From Flectonema sp. DT1601 (lineage: Eukaryota > Euglenozoa > Diplonemea > Diplonemida > Diplonemidae), in assembly GCA_964019425.1 (NCBI GenBank), contig OZ025814.1:758001-822000 (forward strand): DNA of 64,000 nucleotides, written 5' to 3'. Position numbers and translations under genes: made by a program. This document shows, in pieces, positions 41,501 to 52,825 of the stretch (position 1 is its first letter; each line of letters begins with the position of its first letter). Below the pieces are notes generated by a model. The model searched no databases. It worked only from the letters and a program-made list of their open reading frames with translations, and was not told the origin of the DNA.

Positions 41501-43770
41501 TTCCCGGGATGAGAAATCATCAAATGAAGATCAACAAGACGCAATGAGTCTTCTGCAAGCTGAAATCCAAACACTACGAAGTACTCTCCGTCTCAAAGAT
41601 GCTGAAGCCAGCAACGCTAAACGACAACTGGAAATGAATATGCTGCTTCAGTCGACGGCACCGAACTCAAACATGATGTCGCCAACCCGCAGATTGAGTA
41701 GATCGAAAAGTACACCTGGAGTAAAACATACTGTTAGTTTTCATGGGGTATCTTCATTTAAGAAATCAGTTTCACCTGATAGAGATGTCACGAAGGAAAC
41801 ATTGCAAGCGATTGGTACTGCTGCAGCAGACACTGAAAACCAATTGGATGATCTTATCCAATTGTGTGAGACTGAGAGCACCTTAGCAACCCAACCAGTC
41901 CTTCGACGTCTTAAACAGAGTTGTTATAATCTTAAGAGTGATGCTACTTGTCTACTTTCTGGTTCACCATCAAAACCTATTCAGAAATTAAAAGTCTCTA
42001 CGAGTACGTTGGTATCTACTCAACAGTTAAAAAGAAACCCTTGTAATGAGGAGGAAAAAAAACGAATTCATCGAAATATTACTGACGGCTTGCGTCGGTT
42101 GAGAGAGTCGTCTTCAACACTTCGTGATCACCTCGAGAGGATGTTTAAACAATTACCAATTATCATCAATAGCGGTTTTGAAACATTGTTCTCTAGTTTG
42201 AGTGGAAAAGAAATCTTTTCACGATTACATTGGTTCATTCACACCAACCATACCATTGATAAAGAAGTATTGTGGCATGAACCTGTCGTCATTCAGAGCT
42301 ACCTTGATGGTGGAACACTTTGGAAAGAAGGTATTGTTTTTATTCTTATTTGGCTACACTGTTATCTCCTCAAAAAACACTGTAATATAAATAAAACAAC
42401 AACAGGTGTAAGTGATGACATACTATCACAGAGATCTTCTTGGTACGATCAGAACTTCTACCGTTCTCGTGTGTACGTTGATAAGTTTGAGAGCGGCTAC
42501 CTTCCTGTGATGTCAAAACACACAAAATCTTCTATTGCTGCCCTCGATTCGAATGAACAGATATTCGACGTTCATCCAAAGTATGAAAATTTACCCTTTA
42601 CACTCTTACCATTTATTCCTTTATATTATTTTAATAAACAAACAACAACGAAAAACAGATTTCACATGACACCAGTAGTAACTAAACCACTTGAAAGCAG
42701 TATTGGAAGTCGTCTACTTCCAGACATTGCTAAAGACTTAACGAGGTCATTGGTATTACCTTGTAAAGTTACTAAGTGTGAGTCGTCTCAACAAGATGAA
42801 GTAATTGAAGAACAAGTGTTAGGAAGCTTTCCATCATTACAACCACCAATTATGATTGATCCAAGTAGTGAAACTTCATCGAGGGAGCTCTCTCAATCAG
42901 CAAGAGATTTTCCAATTTTAGATGGAAGTACCCTACCAGATGTTTCTGATCTTCCGGTACCTTCGTACATGTCTGCTTCTATACAACCACAGGGTGTGCG
43001 TATTGGAAACCTATCAACGCTAAGCAACCAACAGAATACTATACAACGAGCACAGTCAATGTTATCTAGGCAGCTTGGATTAGAATCCAGGAAATTAGAT
43101 TTAGTTGCGAGTGAAATTAAGAAAACTGATGAATACCTAAAAGGTGAATCAACAGAAGACCTATACGTCGGTGAAGCTGGCGGAGTAATAAGAATAGAAC
43201 GTTTGAGAGGACTACATGACCACTATTCAAAGTCGGTATGTTAATCAAAATATCTTTCCAAGTGTGGCAATAATAAATACGCATAACAACTAAAAACAGG
43301 TTGAACGTACCAAAACACAACAACACAAACTTGAGGAACAAAGCAAATCCGTAGAAGATGCCCTGCAAGCATTTGGTAGACATCAAAAGGAAGACGGAAT
43401 AGATTCGCCTCACTCTAAAGCAGCGTTGCTTGAGCGGTTTAAAAGTGTTACCTCGAATGCCAGAGATGAGAAGGGTGCGTACTCTGAAGCATTAACATTA
43501 AAAAATTGCATTACACAGAAGCAGAATAGACATAAAACTGTACAGCTTCTGACTCCAACACCACAGCGGCTGACAACAAGAATTGTAGTTTCAGCTCCGA
43601 GAGTCGCAAGGACAGGTGACCGACGGCCGCACCATCCTCCGCGAAAGACACCTGGAAAGAGACTCTCAACCTACTCATCGAAGACCCCTTTACAACCTGA
43701 TGGTGATAATGTTGATGGATGGGCAAACTCAGCTGGTCTAGTGGCCGTACCGTGTAGGCCACCTGATTGA
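38593..43770 (+). CDS. Very large coiled-coil protein (about 1,628 aa) with five introns
   Basis: Exons 38593-38816, 38891-42330, 42406-42580, 42659-43235 and 43300-43770. The first intron is in phase 2 and the join restores ...NNSE-GRSEVV. Two inner introns (42331-42405 and 42581-42658) are 75 and 78 nt long with no in-frame stop, so the frame reads through them; I call them introns by their GTATTG/GTATGA donors, A/C-rich AACAG ends and unlike composition. The protein has a poly-Ser tract (about 39788-39838), basic Lys/Ser/Arg linkers, several coiled-coil blocks (about 40440-40900, 41180-41400 and 41520-41650), and a CxxC pair near residue 580 (ECVNCKRF). The C-terminus is basic with Pro/Arg. 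Probably cytoskeletal or flagellar; no family recognised. Confidence 0.8.
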
Positions 43771-44306
43771 GCTAAATGCGGCATATTCTTTCTTCTTTGT
43801 AAATCTCAGCAACGTGAACAAAAAAAACGTTGCTCAATTGACTGCCTATCATCCTTTTTTTTTTTTTTCCCCTGCAAACTTTATTACTTCTTTGTGTGAT
43901 CCTTTTCAGGTTTTACAAAGCGCAAGCAAATTCTCGGTTTCTATTTATTCGTTCCGATGTGCCCTTAGCTGTAGGTAGATCAGATATCGTTGCCAATTTC
44001 AGTTTGCCTTCCTCTCCGCGTACACTTTTTATTTACATTTCTTTTTGACGACCTAACGCTTTATTCAACCGACCCCCTTTTTTTTTTTTTTTTTGAAAGG
44101 ACGTAGTGGGAAGCCTTCGCACCTTTTCAGGTAATGTTGCTTCAGCTTTGAATTTTTTCTTCTTTTTTTCTTTTTATGGTTTAAGGTGTCTGAGGACCAG
44201 CACACTTGATTTTGCTAAACAGTTTGAAGACGTCGACCAATGTTGCTATTTGTGTTTGTCTCTCGTAGAGCATAATAATTACTTTAACAGGATCTTATTT
44301 CGACTA
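43771..44306. other. Spacer with pyrimidine tracts and several acceptors
   Basis: Pyrimidine tracts at 43855-43872 and 44076-44094, with acceptor-like sites at about 43910, 44130, 44190 and 44300. A stretch from about 44210 is open in the frame of the next gene (through DFAKQFEDVDQCC) and looks coding, so an upstream exon of that gene may be hidden here. Confidence 0.4.
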
Positions 44307-44611
44307 ATGCATACTCGACTTGGGAGAGAATATCTCGAAGAAAAACAGGTATGTCCGTTTTAGATTGGTGGATGGGTTGTGTGTTTTGAGTTGTTATGCT
44401 CTGCAAACAGATCCCAAATATAATCGATGAGTTGGTGACTGAGTTGATGTCTGTACAGCCAAAGGATCCAACAGAATTTATGATTAGAATCCTTGATTCC
44501 CAAAACCATTCTTCTTGTTCTTCACAAGCATCAGATGGCTATTGGCCTTACCACTTGTCGACTGTCCTGTGGCCGAGGGAGAAAGCAGTATCAGCTTCGT
44601 TATATAAGTAA
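44307..44611 (+). CDS. Dpy-30 / RIIa-motif small protein (80 aa or longer)
   Basis: Two exons (44307-44348, 44411-44611), donor GTATGT, acceptor AAACAG. The segment GREYLEEKQ joined to IPNIIDELVTELMSVQPKDP and TEFMIRIL matches the Dpy-30/RIIa docking helix pair ('YL....VP.L..GL..L...RP.NP.EFL..YL'). Such proteins dimerise and dock into radial spokes, histone-methyltransferase complexes or PKA anchors; flagellar use is common in protists. I start at ATG 44307 because the acceptor TACTTTAACAG ends about 16 bases upstream. In-frame coding-like sequence continues upstream to about 44200, so the true N-terminus may be longer. The tail after the motif is polar. Confidence 0.65.
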
Positions 44612-44878
44612 TTTTTTGTTCTTTTTTTTTCTTCCTTTTTTTTCCCTCTATTCTCTAAAAATTAAACCTTTACCAAGGTACTGTTGACCGTACGATTCGA
44701 CTTCTGAGTCATAAAAAAAAAAAAAAGAAGAACTGCGTTCGAGTTGAAATATTATTTATTTCTTCAGATTTCACTGATGTGCATCGACTTAGGTTTCGTA
44801 TCTTACGCTATTTAATAAAACTTTGTAGTTTTATTTCTTTTTATGACTCCCCTTCACCATAGGACTGTGAACACTGAC

Positions 44879-47800
44879 ATGTCACATTCTTACAACGTTG
44901 AGTATGATGTCCCACAGCCTTCATTCACACCCGCTAATTATATTTTTGATGAGACTTCCTCGATAGCTGATGGAGCTGTTAGAGAAGAAGTAATCCCTAG
45001 TAATATTGAGTACGCATATGAATATGATGTTGGATTGAATAGTGAAGGAGGTGAAGGAATGACACCAGTGCATGCAACAACTGCAACAAATGAAAACCAA
45101 TACCAACGTGAGGAATACCAAGCAGCTGAACCAGAACAGCAGCAGCAACATGAGGAACAGGGAGTACCGTCAGTGTTGGAAGAAGGAAGAAGAAATACAG
45201 AAGCTGAAGAAATAGTTGAAGAAGAAGAAGACTTTAGTAGCTCAATAGACAGTGGTGATGGTGATGGTGTTCACAGGGAACTAGGAATCGAGTATCCTGT
45301 TGAGGAGTTGCCCCGTAGTAACGAGCCGACGGAGCCGCCATTAGCTCCTAGTAATGTTCCACAGTTATCACCACCGCCAACAGCACCAACGGCACCAGCA
45401 CCAACGGCACCAGCACCAACGGCACCAGCACCACCAGCACCACAACCACCACAACCAACTCAAACTATTCCATTTCCGCGTATTAAACCATCTCTCCCAT
45501 CGACAGTTGTTGTAAATCTTCAAGCTGTTACTTCTGCTCTTCATTTTGAAGTTACTCGCCGCCATCTTCTCCGTCGCTGGTTGTATTCTGTTTTATACTT
45601 TGCCCTCGTTGTTGCCATCACCGTATTGCAAGCAAATATTTATGACACATACCTCATGGGTTCACTTATGGAAGATACGTTGGTTAATAGGCAGCTGTCT
45701 CCTGGGAATTCTGAGACGGGAAGAACTCTGAGAGAAGTAGACTCTGTTGAGGTATGTTTATCGATGATTGATATTAAGAAGTTAATTATATTAAATATAA
45801 CACAAACAGAATATCCACACTTGGCTTCATGATGTATGGGCTCCTGGGTTGTTTACGTCAGCAGCTTTAACGGCAACGTCAGCAACCTCACAGGTAAGAG
45901 TTAGCGGTAATAATGTTATTATTATGACCCCGTACATTAAAGTACAGAGGAGGACTAGAACTACTTCCTGCTATGGATCATTCTTGAGAACTACAAACTC
46001 TAATTGTCACGATGGAGGTTCAACAAACCAATATACAGTTTTCACTACTAATACTGCAACAGACGTAACAACGGGAAAGTTTGCTGGTGCTACTTCCTTC
46101 GATGCTCTTAGCTTGACTACAGTTCAAAATACCCTAACCGCATTGAAAGGAAATGCTTTCATAACAAACGAAGTTTTACAAGTAGAAGTTTTTTCAGCTA
46201 TTTATAATCCGTATTTTGATCTAGTTGCGACTTTTCCAATATTTTTTAAAATTGAAAGTAGTGGTGGTGTGACGCCGATGTCTAGGGGAACATGCCTTCA
46301 GATTAGACGCCTTGATATGCACAACAGAAGTGTGGACACGATCAGATTTGTTCTCGAGTTGGTTTTTATTGTTTGGACTATTGTCGATTCGCTATTTAAA
46401 TTTACTGACATTCGAAGGGCTCGTAGGAGAGGTGCCTCAGTTTTTGCATATTTCTCAAGCAGAACTTGGATATGGAACTTATTTGAAATATTTCACGTTC
46501 TAATTGCGTTGTGTTGCTTTGCTCTGTACACACGTCTACTCGTCGAAGAACCTGAATTACCAGATGAAGTGTACATCTTAGATAGCAGATACAATACGAA
46601 AGACACTCTATATGCTGTATCAAAGGGGTTCAACAGCTTGCTTATTGCTATTGCTGCTGTTAAAGTAGTGCGTCATATGGGATTTATTCCTGGATGGTTT
46701 CCAGTAATTGCAACTCTTCAAAGAATGGTCCCATGGCTTGCTTCTCTAATAGCATTCTTGATAGTTATGTCATCTGGTTTCGCGATGGCGGGTTATATTG
46801 TGTTCGCTCCAGGGGCGGTGGATGAGTTTTTACAGCCTGGTACTGCATTGCAATCGGTTTTGTCATTCTTACTTCGTGATTTGCCTTATTCAACACTTAC
46901 AAAACCTGGTACAGATATAACTAACGGAGTGTTCCCTCCGATATTGTATTGGAGTATGCTGCTATCTATCGGGTTTATATCATTGGGGATATCGTTCGCG
47001 ATTGCTTTCCACTCTCATTCCAGAGCGAGAGAGGAGTATTCGTTGTTTTTAAAGTACAGAGAGATAGCTTCAGAATGGCAATCACTAGCTCCAAGACAAG
47101 GATGGTGGTGGAGAATCCCAGGATCTTCTATATTCGATAGATTTCCAAAAGATTTAATTGAAATTTTCGGACGAGATGGAAAACGTTGGCTTCTCCCACT
47201 TCTTGTTGACCATCCAGCCACAAGTAAACTGGTCGCAGAAGTTGGTGGAGGTACTTTGCGTATTTATATAAAAGTTCATGATTGGTTTAAACGTAAACTA
47301 GTGGGCGCTAGAGGTGTTGCGATAATGCTTCCACCTGGATCATTAGATTCTCTAATTGGTAAATATCACCAAGGGTCTGTCGCTAAAGTAAAACCAGGTC
47401 AAGCTCCTCACCTCACAACAGAACCACTAACTGAAAGTACCAGAATGGAATTTTCTATCAGTGGTGACACAATACGAACCAGAGGTGGTGTTGATCTTGG
47501 GGTAAGTGGAGATGGTGAAGTTGTATTGGAATTCCCACATGTTCTCAATGAGCAATATATTTGGCCAAAGGAAGAAGTTGTTGCCAGTGCTGATACTGTT
47601 CAGAGGATAGCTTTATACGGAGGATGTTTCTCTCATACGCCAGCTGACTGGATTGCTTGTGCAGTTGCACTTCCAACAGCTCTGGATGTATGTCCGTATT
47701 TAATTAGAGAAGTTGATGTTCCAGTTGCTGAAATTCTAACAGCTGTTCATCAGTGTGATGCTGGACTTCCTCCAAAGTGGAAGCATTCTTTACTGTCGTT

Positions 47801-47930
47801 ATTGCAAATGTTCTCTCACACAGAGGAGTTTATACCACAAGTTCCAATGACCCCGAGAGTTAACCCTTTAAACGCTGATAGAACACTACCACATACTCCT
47901 GACGGTGTAGCTAGGGCTACTACTTATTAA
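44879..47930 (+). CDS. Polycystin-2-type (PKD/TRPP) cation channel
   Basis: Two exons (44879-45751, 45810-47930) give 997 residues; donor GTATGT, acceptor AAACAG, phase 0. The N-terminus is acidic with Gln/Glu runs and a Pro/Ala/Thr repeat (TAPAPTAPAP type). TM1 lies near residues 234-258 (LYSVLYFALVVAITVLQ). The extracellular polycystin domain follows, with the family NIHTWLHDVWAPGLF start. TM2 to TM6 are then clear: FVLELVFIVWTIV, LFEIFHVLIALCCFAL, a GFNSLLIAIAAVKVVRHM segment, LASLIAFLIVMSSGFAMAGYI, and ILYWSMLLSIGFISLGISFA after a pore loop FLQPGTALQSVLSFLLRDL. A 270-residue cytosolic tail lacks a recognised domain. PKD2 channels conduct cations in cilia and flagella. I prefer ATG 44879 because the acceptor CTTCACCATAG ends at 44862; the in-frame ATG 44843 lies within the pyrimidine tract. 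Confidence 0.9.
45369..45460 (+). repeat. Short coding repeat (Pro/Ala/Thr) in the channel N-terminus
   Basis: Several copies of a 15-nt ACGGCACCAGCACCA unit in frame, giving TAPAP repeats and then PAPQPPQP. Likely a length-variable linker. Confidence 0.8.
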
Positions 47931-48576
47931 TGTTAGTGATTGTTGTTGTTGTTATTCGTTTATTCTTTTCTTTATTATTGTCTTATTCTTTTTTTTTGTC
48001 AAAATAGATATCCTGTCTTCTTCGGGATCTTAGTTCCCCACCCATCCCTACCACGATAGCAGTTTACATACGCATGCGCTCTTTTTCTTAGTAATTTTTT
48101 CTTAGTAGCACTTTGTCAGGAAGGTAGTACTCGATACTGCCTCTTAGTGAATCCTGTGTACCTTTTATCGAAGTAGTTTTGTATTGAAATGAGTAACCAG
48201 CAGAACGAATTAAATAGAAGACGGCTGCCGATTAATAAGGCACGCTTTGTCGCCCCTACCCATTCGCAGGGTATCTTTCCTTTTTTTTTTTTTTTTTTTC
48301 CTTCTTTTCTTTCTTCTTTATTAATGTCATAGAGCTATAGATTCTCGTCAAGGGATCCCGTCAAGTTGTAATGTTACGATTTCTTCTTTTCCCCCCTTCT
48401 TTTCACAGCTGTAAATTATATTTGTAAGGGGAAGAAGATTCTAGATACCCACAGACCTCTACTTTTATGCATCTTCTACTACCACTTAAACAGAAAACTT
48501 GTTTACAACTAACAGCGACCCCCATTATTAAGTAGAATCACTTTTTTTTTATATTTCTCTCAGTTATTTATTATTG
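47931..48576. other. Intergenic spacer, no gene seen
   Basis: AT-rich with a T run at about 48281-48299. Ends with pyrimidine tract and acceptor ATTTCTCTCAG at 48563, 14 bases before the next ATG. Confidence 0.55.
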
Positions 48577-49597
48577 ATGTCGAATAGAAACCTTGTGCTA
48601 ACAATATTAATTACGACACTTTTGGTGTTGTTAATTTCGTTATTAAGACCTGCTGTGGAAAGTAATACTGAGATAGTAATTCAGGTGGAAAAAGTGATTC
48701 CAGAACGAAACAATAAGAAAAAGGTCACTCAAAAAATCAATAATAACAAAGTTGGAACTGTAGTGATGTGTAATGGAACTGAGATGTTCGGGAGAAATGA
48801 ATCATTGATTATACCTTCGGAGAATAAAAAACTTGTATCGTGGTCTTTTAATGATGATTTTTCAAATTTCTCACTGGGACCAAAACCTCTATCAGATTCA
48901 AAGTGCCTTCGTGGAAAGAAGATTTTATTTGTAGGAGACAGCATACTCCGATATACCTTTCTGTCTTTATTAAACATTGTTGAGAATGGTTATTTTACTC
49001 TTAACAATTCAGTTAATCCCCAAGCAAATCAATACTTAAAAAGCTTTCCAACAGCTGATCCTGGAGAAGAGAGTAAAACTGTTATAGAAACACCTGTTGA
49101 AAATGAGCATCCGCTTTGGCAGAAGACGTATCCGAACAGTCCTCGACCTTCTCAATCATTTGAGTAGTAAAAATAAAATTTATGATGCGGTTGTGTTCAC
49201 TGCTGGGTTGTGGTATCCTCGAAATCTATTTGCAAATCCTTTTTTGGATCAGGTTTTGACTGCTGTTGAAAAATTAACTCCGGGAAAATTAATTTGGTTG
49301 CCAACATCATATCCGTGTCACAAACCTCCTGGTGATCAAGAACATATCATGCTTGAAGCTCTTCCTAGACGACCTCGCAGATGGGATTTTCTTGACCTTC
49401 GTACAATCTCTCGATGTCTTGGTATGACTATTGGTATTACCGATGACTCTATTTCATCTGCAATGGATGTGGCTGACTTGCCTGAATCTCTTAAAAAGAA
49501 TTGCAGCAGAGCGTATGTCGATGAAGTTGGTCACTTTCAACCATTCGTTTATCGAGAATACGCTCAAATGATAGTCAGTATGCTCTGTGATGGTTAG
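48577..49597 (+). CDS. Membrane-anchored GDSL / PC-esterase-type protein (317 aa)
   Basis: Two exons (48577-49072, 49140-49597). The frame changes near 49.1 kb; an intron with donor GTAAAA, acceptor CGAACAG and 67 nt in length resolves it (phase 1), joining ...DPGEE to I-LDLLNHL. An N-terminal signal anchor (LVLTILITTLLVLLISLL) implies a type II membrane protein in the secretory pathway. Block I of the esterase fold is KILFVGDSILRY, with Gly-Asp-Ser at residues 120-122; a late DEVGHFQPF supplies the acid and His, one residue wider than the usual D-x-x-H. Between them AVVFTAGLWY matches the 'DVVV.N.G.W' strand. The nearest families (plant TBL, NXPE, CASD1) O-acetylate glycans, which suggests glycan O-acetyl transfer or hydrolysis in the Golgi. 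Confidence 0.75.
49073..49139 (+). other. Inferred intron in the PC-esterase gene
   Basis: GTAAAACTG... to ...CCGAACAG, 67 nt. It reconciles two overlapping frames that both look coding, and its A/C-rich AACAG end matches the other cis-introns. A sequencing indel is the alternative. Confidence 0.65.
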
Positions 49598-50016
49598 CAT
49601 CCTTCTTATCTGTTGAGACGTAAATGACCATTTTTTAGACGTAATATAATACACTTACCCGAAAAGTGACTTTTTATCACATTTTTTTAAAAAAACAATT
49701 ACTTATTTTAGTAATTTATTTTTTACACACTGAATCTCTTCTTTTGTTGATTTTCATGTTTTTTTTTTTTTTTGCCTTTGCGCTCTTATGGTTTAATTAA
49801 TAATTAGAAATAATGATTTTTCGATTTTCTTTTTTTGCTGCGTGTTGATGATGTTTTTCAGTTTCACAATTGACAGGAGGAAAAAACTTAAATAGCGAAG
49901 TAGAGTTGTTACCGTAATGATGGTTAAATAGCGAGTTAGGTTTCTTTAATAAATATATCATCTCACCCCAACTCAGCAAACTTTTAGTTTTTTAAACACC
50001 AACAACTCTCTTCAAA
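49598..50016. other. Intergenic spacer, no gene seen
   Basis: AT-rich, T run at about 49760-49773. The last ~70 bases (CATCTCACCCCAACTCAG, then AAACTTTTAG) are shared with the sequence before the array copies at 53685 and 54407. Confidence 0.5.
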
Positions 50017-50256
50017 ATGGGAAACGACTGCTCTGCACCAGACACCAAGGACACCACCAAGGGAACCAAGGGACTTGACGCCGCTGCCAAGGCCACCGGA
50101 AACGAAGACTTGAAGGACGCATCGAAGAAGGCAAAGAGCGCTGATAAGGTTGCAAAGAGTGGAGAGAAGTTGGCCCAGGCTGCTGAAGATGGTGATGTTG
50201 CAGGAGCTGCCAAGCAAGGACAAGTAATTGGAGCTGAAGGCGAGAAGAACGCCTAA
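50017..50256 (+). CDS. Array copy A1: dual-acylated small protein, 79 aa
   Basis: The protein begins MGNDCSAPDTKDTTKG: Gly2 suits N-myristoylation and Cys5 palmitoylation, so attachment to plasma or flagellar membrane is likely. The rest is a polar, Ala/Lys/Asp/Gly-rich, probably helical region with KA-x-x-AD-x-AKSGEK spacing and no hydrophobic core, ending EGEKNA. No family is recognised. The 5' flank carries pyrimidine-rich sequence with CTCAG and TTTTAG acceptor candidates and a CAACAACTCTCTTCAAA leader conserved across the array. Codons are strongly biased (Lys AAG, Gly GGA, Ala GCC/GCT), suggesting abundant protein. Confidence 0.88.
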   Translation: MGNDCSAPDTKDTTKGTKGLDAAAKATGNEDLKDASKKAKSADKVAKSGEKLAQAAEDGDVAGAAKQGQVIGAEGEKNA

Positions 50257-50808
50257 AAAGGTGGCCAAAATGGAACACAAGAAAGTGTATAAAAAAAATG
50301 AAAAGAAAAAACCATTTGTAAGTAAGAAGTTTGTTTTACTGAAATATTTTCGATTTTTTTACTGATTTCCCTCTCTCTGACTGCTGTTAACAGTGGCATT
50401 TGCGAAAAGTTCAAGTTGTCTTTTTTTTCTTTCTCTTTGTTGTTATTTCTTTTTGTTCGTCTAATCAGCTTCGTTTTTATTCTCGTTACGAAGACGGTTC
50501 TGATACCCTCCGCCGACTCTCAATCCAGAGCTTGGCCCGAATGTCAACACGAACTACCGTACGCAGAAAATTTAGTAAGAAATGAACAGTAATGACGATG
50601 ATTCTCAATTTTTAATCTTTTACAAAATATGCTTATGTCTTGATCTTATAATTTAGTAAGTTGAAAGATGCATTTCATTTTATAGCACTGAACACTATGT
50701 ATGAGATGACTGACCGTGTGGACTCTTCTTGTTGTGATGGTAGTCATGGTTTATCCTTTTCATCCACAGCAAACTTTTAGTTTTCTTAAACACCAACAAC
50801 TCTTCAAA

Positions 50809-51039
50809 ATGGGAAACGACTGTTCAGCTCCAGACACCAAGCAGGGAACCAAGGGACTTGACACTGCTGCCAAGGTCACTGGAAACGATGACTTGAAGGA
50901 CGCATCGAAGAAGGCAAAGAGTGCTGATAAGATGGCAAAGAGTGGAGAGAAGATGTCGAAAGCCGTTGAAAAAGGAGATGTTGCAGGAGCTGCTAAACAA
51001 GGAATGGTCCTTGAGAAGGAAGGGAAGAAGCATGCCTGA
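50809..51039 (+). CDS. Array copy B1: dual-acylated small protein, 76 aa
   Basis: MGNDCSAPDTKQGTKG start. It differs from type A in lacking three residues near the start and in a KMAKSGEKMSKAVEKGD middle and a KEGKKHA end. It is the only B copy with DTKQG rather than NTKDT after SAP, a blend of A and B features that may record a conversion event. The leader TTTTAG then CACCAACAACTCTTCAAA is close to that of type A. Confidence 0.88.
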   Translation: MGNDCSAPDTKQGTKGLDTAAKVTGNDDLKDASKKAKSADKMAKSGEKMSKAVEKGDVAGAAKQGMVLEKEGKKHA

Positions 51040-51481
51040 ACAGTTCGTGAATTACTCAGTACTATCAGTGACTGACCTTACACAGACACGTGTTCTGTCA
51101 CCAGAAAGAGACGTAATCGTAATGGGTTAGTTGAAGAAGGGCTGTCCAACGAGGTACTGTCCAGACTGATACTTTATTGATATGTTAGCGAAAATAATAT
51201 TACCTCTCTATGTCCTCTACAAAGTAAGAATTACTTTCTTAGTAGTCGGGATACTTTATTACCACCCCACACCTGTTACCCTCTGTGAACATGGAAGCCT
51301 TAGCGCTGGTCACCAGGGTCTTGTTGTCTTGTTTTCTTATTTCCTCAAATTTTCTATTGCGGTTGGCCTTACTCGCCCGCTGACCTTGCAATTTTTTTCA
51401 ACTTTGACGTGACATTTGCACATCGTCTCTATTAATATTTTGCCTCACAGCTGAATTTTAAGCCCGAAGAAAACAGCTAAA

Positions 51482-51712
51482 ATGGGAAACGACTGTTCTG
51501 CACCAAACACTAAGGACACCACCAAGGGACTTGACGCCGCTGCCAAGGTCACTGGAAACGATGACTTGAAGGACGCATCGAAGAAGGCAAAGAGCGCTGA
51601 TAAGATGGCAAAGAGTGGAGAGAAGATGTCGAAAGCCGTTGAAAAAGGAGATGTTGCAGGAGCTGCTAAACAAGGAATGGTCCTTGAGAAGGAGGGGAAG
51701 AAGCATGCCTGA
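51482..51712 (+). CDS. Array copy B2: dual-acylated small protein, 76 aa
   Basis: MGNDCSAPNTKDTTKG start, AAKVTGNDDL middle, KKHA end. The acceptor for this copy appears to be ATTTTGCCTCACAG near 51450; its leader (CCCGAAGAAAACAGCTAAA) is unlike the other copies. Confidence 0.87.
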   Translation: MGNDCSAPNTKDTTKGLDAAAKVTGNDDLKDASKKAKSADKMAKSGEKMSKAVEKGDVAGAAKQGMVLEKEGKKHA

Positions 51713-52118
51713 GAAGTTAATGTTAAGTTCTATTTGCGTATCTACAAACTTAGCAACAATTACTGTAAATGAATTATCGCCAAAAAGTATATCTTGTGAA
51801 AAGACTTTTCGCTGATATTAAATGGCTCTCATAGAGTGCCACTTATATTTCAATTATTTTGCTTCCTCTCTACACAATCCTACTAAGTGAGACTTAGTCT
51901 CTTTAGCAGGCAGGAGTTTATTCAATATTCGCACCTCTGTGTATACAAAGCTTGAGTTCAGGCTGACACCAGGGAGTCTATTGTTTTTTTCCATACTTGT
52001 GTTACAGTCAGCTACTGACTGTTTGAATAAGTATCAGGTAGTACCCTCGTCTTTGTATCTATTCTATCTCACCCCATCAGCCGATTTCTTCGTCCAAAAA
52101 CCCAACACACTCTTCAAA

Positions 52119-52349
52119 ATGGGAAACGACTGTTCTGCACCAAACACTAAGGACACCACCAAGGGACTTGACGCCGCTGCCAAGATCACAGGAAACGATG
52201 ACTTGAAGGACGCATCGAAGAAGGCAAAGAGCGCTGATAAGATGGCAAAGAGTGGAGAGAAGATGTCGAAAGCCGTTGAAAAAGGAGATGTTGCAGGAGC
52301 TGCTAAACAAGGAATGGTCCTTGAGAAGGAGGGGAAGAAGCATGCCTAA
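52119..52349 (+). CDS. Array copy B3: dual-acylated small protein, 76 aa
   Basis: Same as B2 except AAKITGNDDL. The open frame continues upstream in frame into a hydrophobic/Phe-rich stretch (from about 51942); I regard this as leader, because the MGNDC acylation start is conserved in every copy and requires Gly2 to be exposed. An upstream copy of the repeated 185-base block is present. Confidence 0.87.
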   Translation: MGNDCSAPNTKDTTKGLDAAAKITGNDDLKDASKKAKSADKMAKSGEKMSKAVEKGDVAGAAKQGMVLEKEGKKHA

Positions 52350-52825
52350 GCAGGTTATTATTAAGCTAGTTATACAGCGTGTACGCTCAACACGAAACGA
52401 AGTATTTTAAGCTCTCATGTTTTTATTATCAAGGGAGTGTCTTTTGGAGTGTCGACCTTCTGCAAAGAAGATGTTATTAGCTTTGATTTCTCCCTGTTAG
52501 TCTTGACACCCTCAGAGGATAGCATGCGTGCCTCTGACTAGGTGCCTTTTTTAACTTTCCTCTCTATGTCCCCCTTGCTGAGTGAGATCATCACTGTTCT
52601 CCTTAGTAGGCGGAGGCTTCGTATCCGAAACATTGACAACCCTCTGTGTATACAAAGCTTGAGTTCAGGCTGACACCAGGGAGTCTATTGTTTTTTTCCA
52701 TACTTGTGTTACAGTCAGCTACTGACTGTTTGAATAAGTATCAGGTAGTACCCTCGTCTTTGTATCTATTCTATCCCACCCCATCAGCCGATTTCTTCGT
52801 CCAAAAACCCAACACACTCTTCAAA

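Noticed and set aside
50400-50585. Phe-rich then Arg-rich frame between array copies A1 and B1
   Set aside because: The first half is a pyrimidine tract; after the TAATCAG acceptor only a 14-residue ATG frame remains. Possibly a gene remnant but not supportable.
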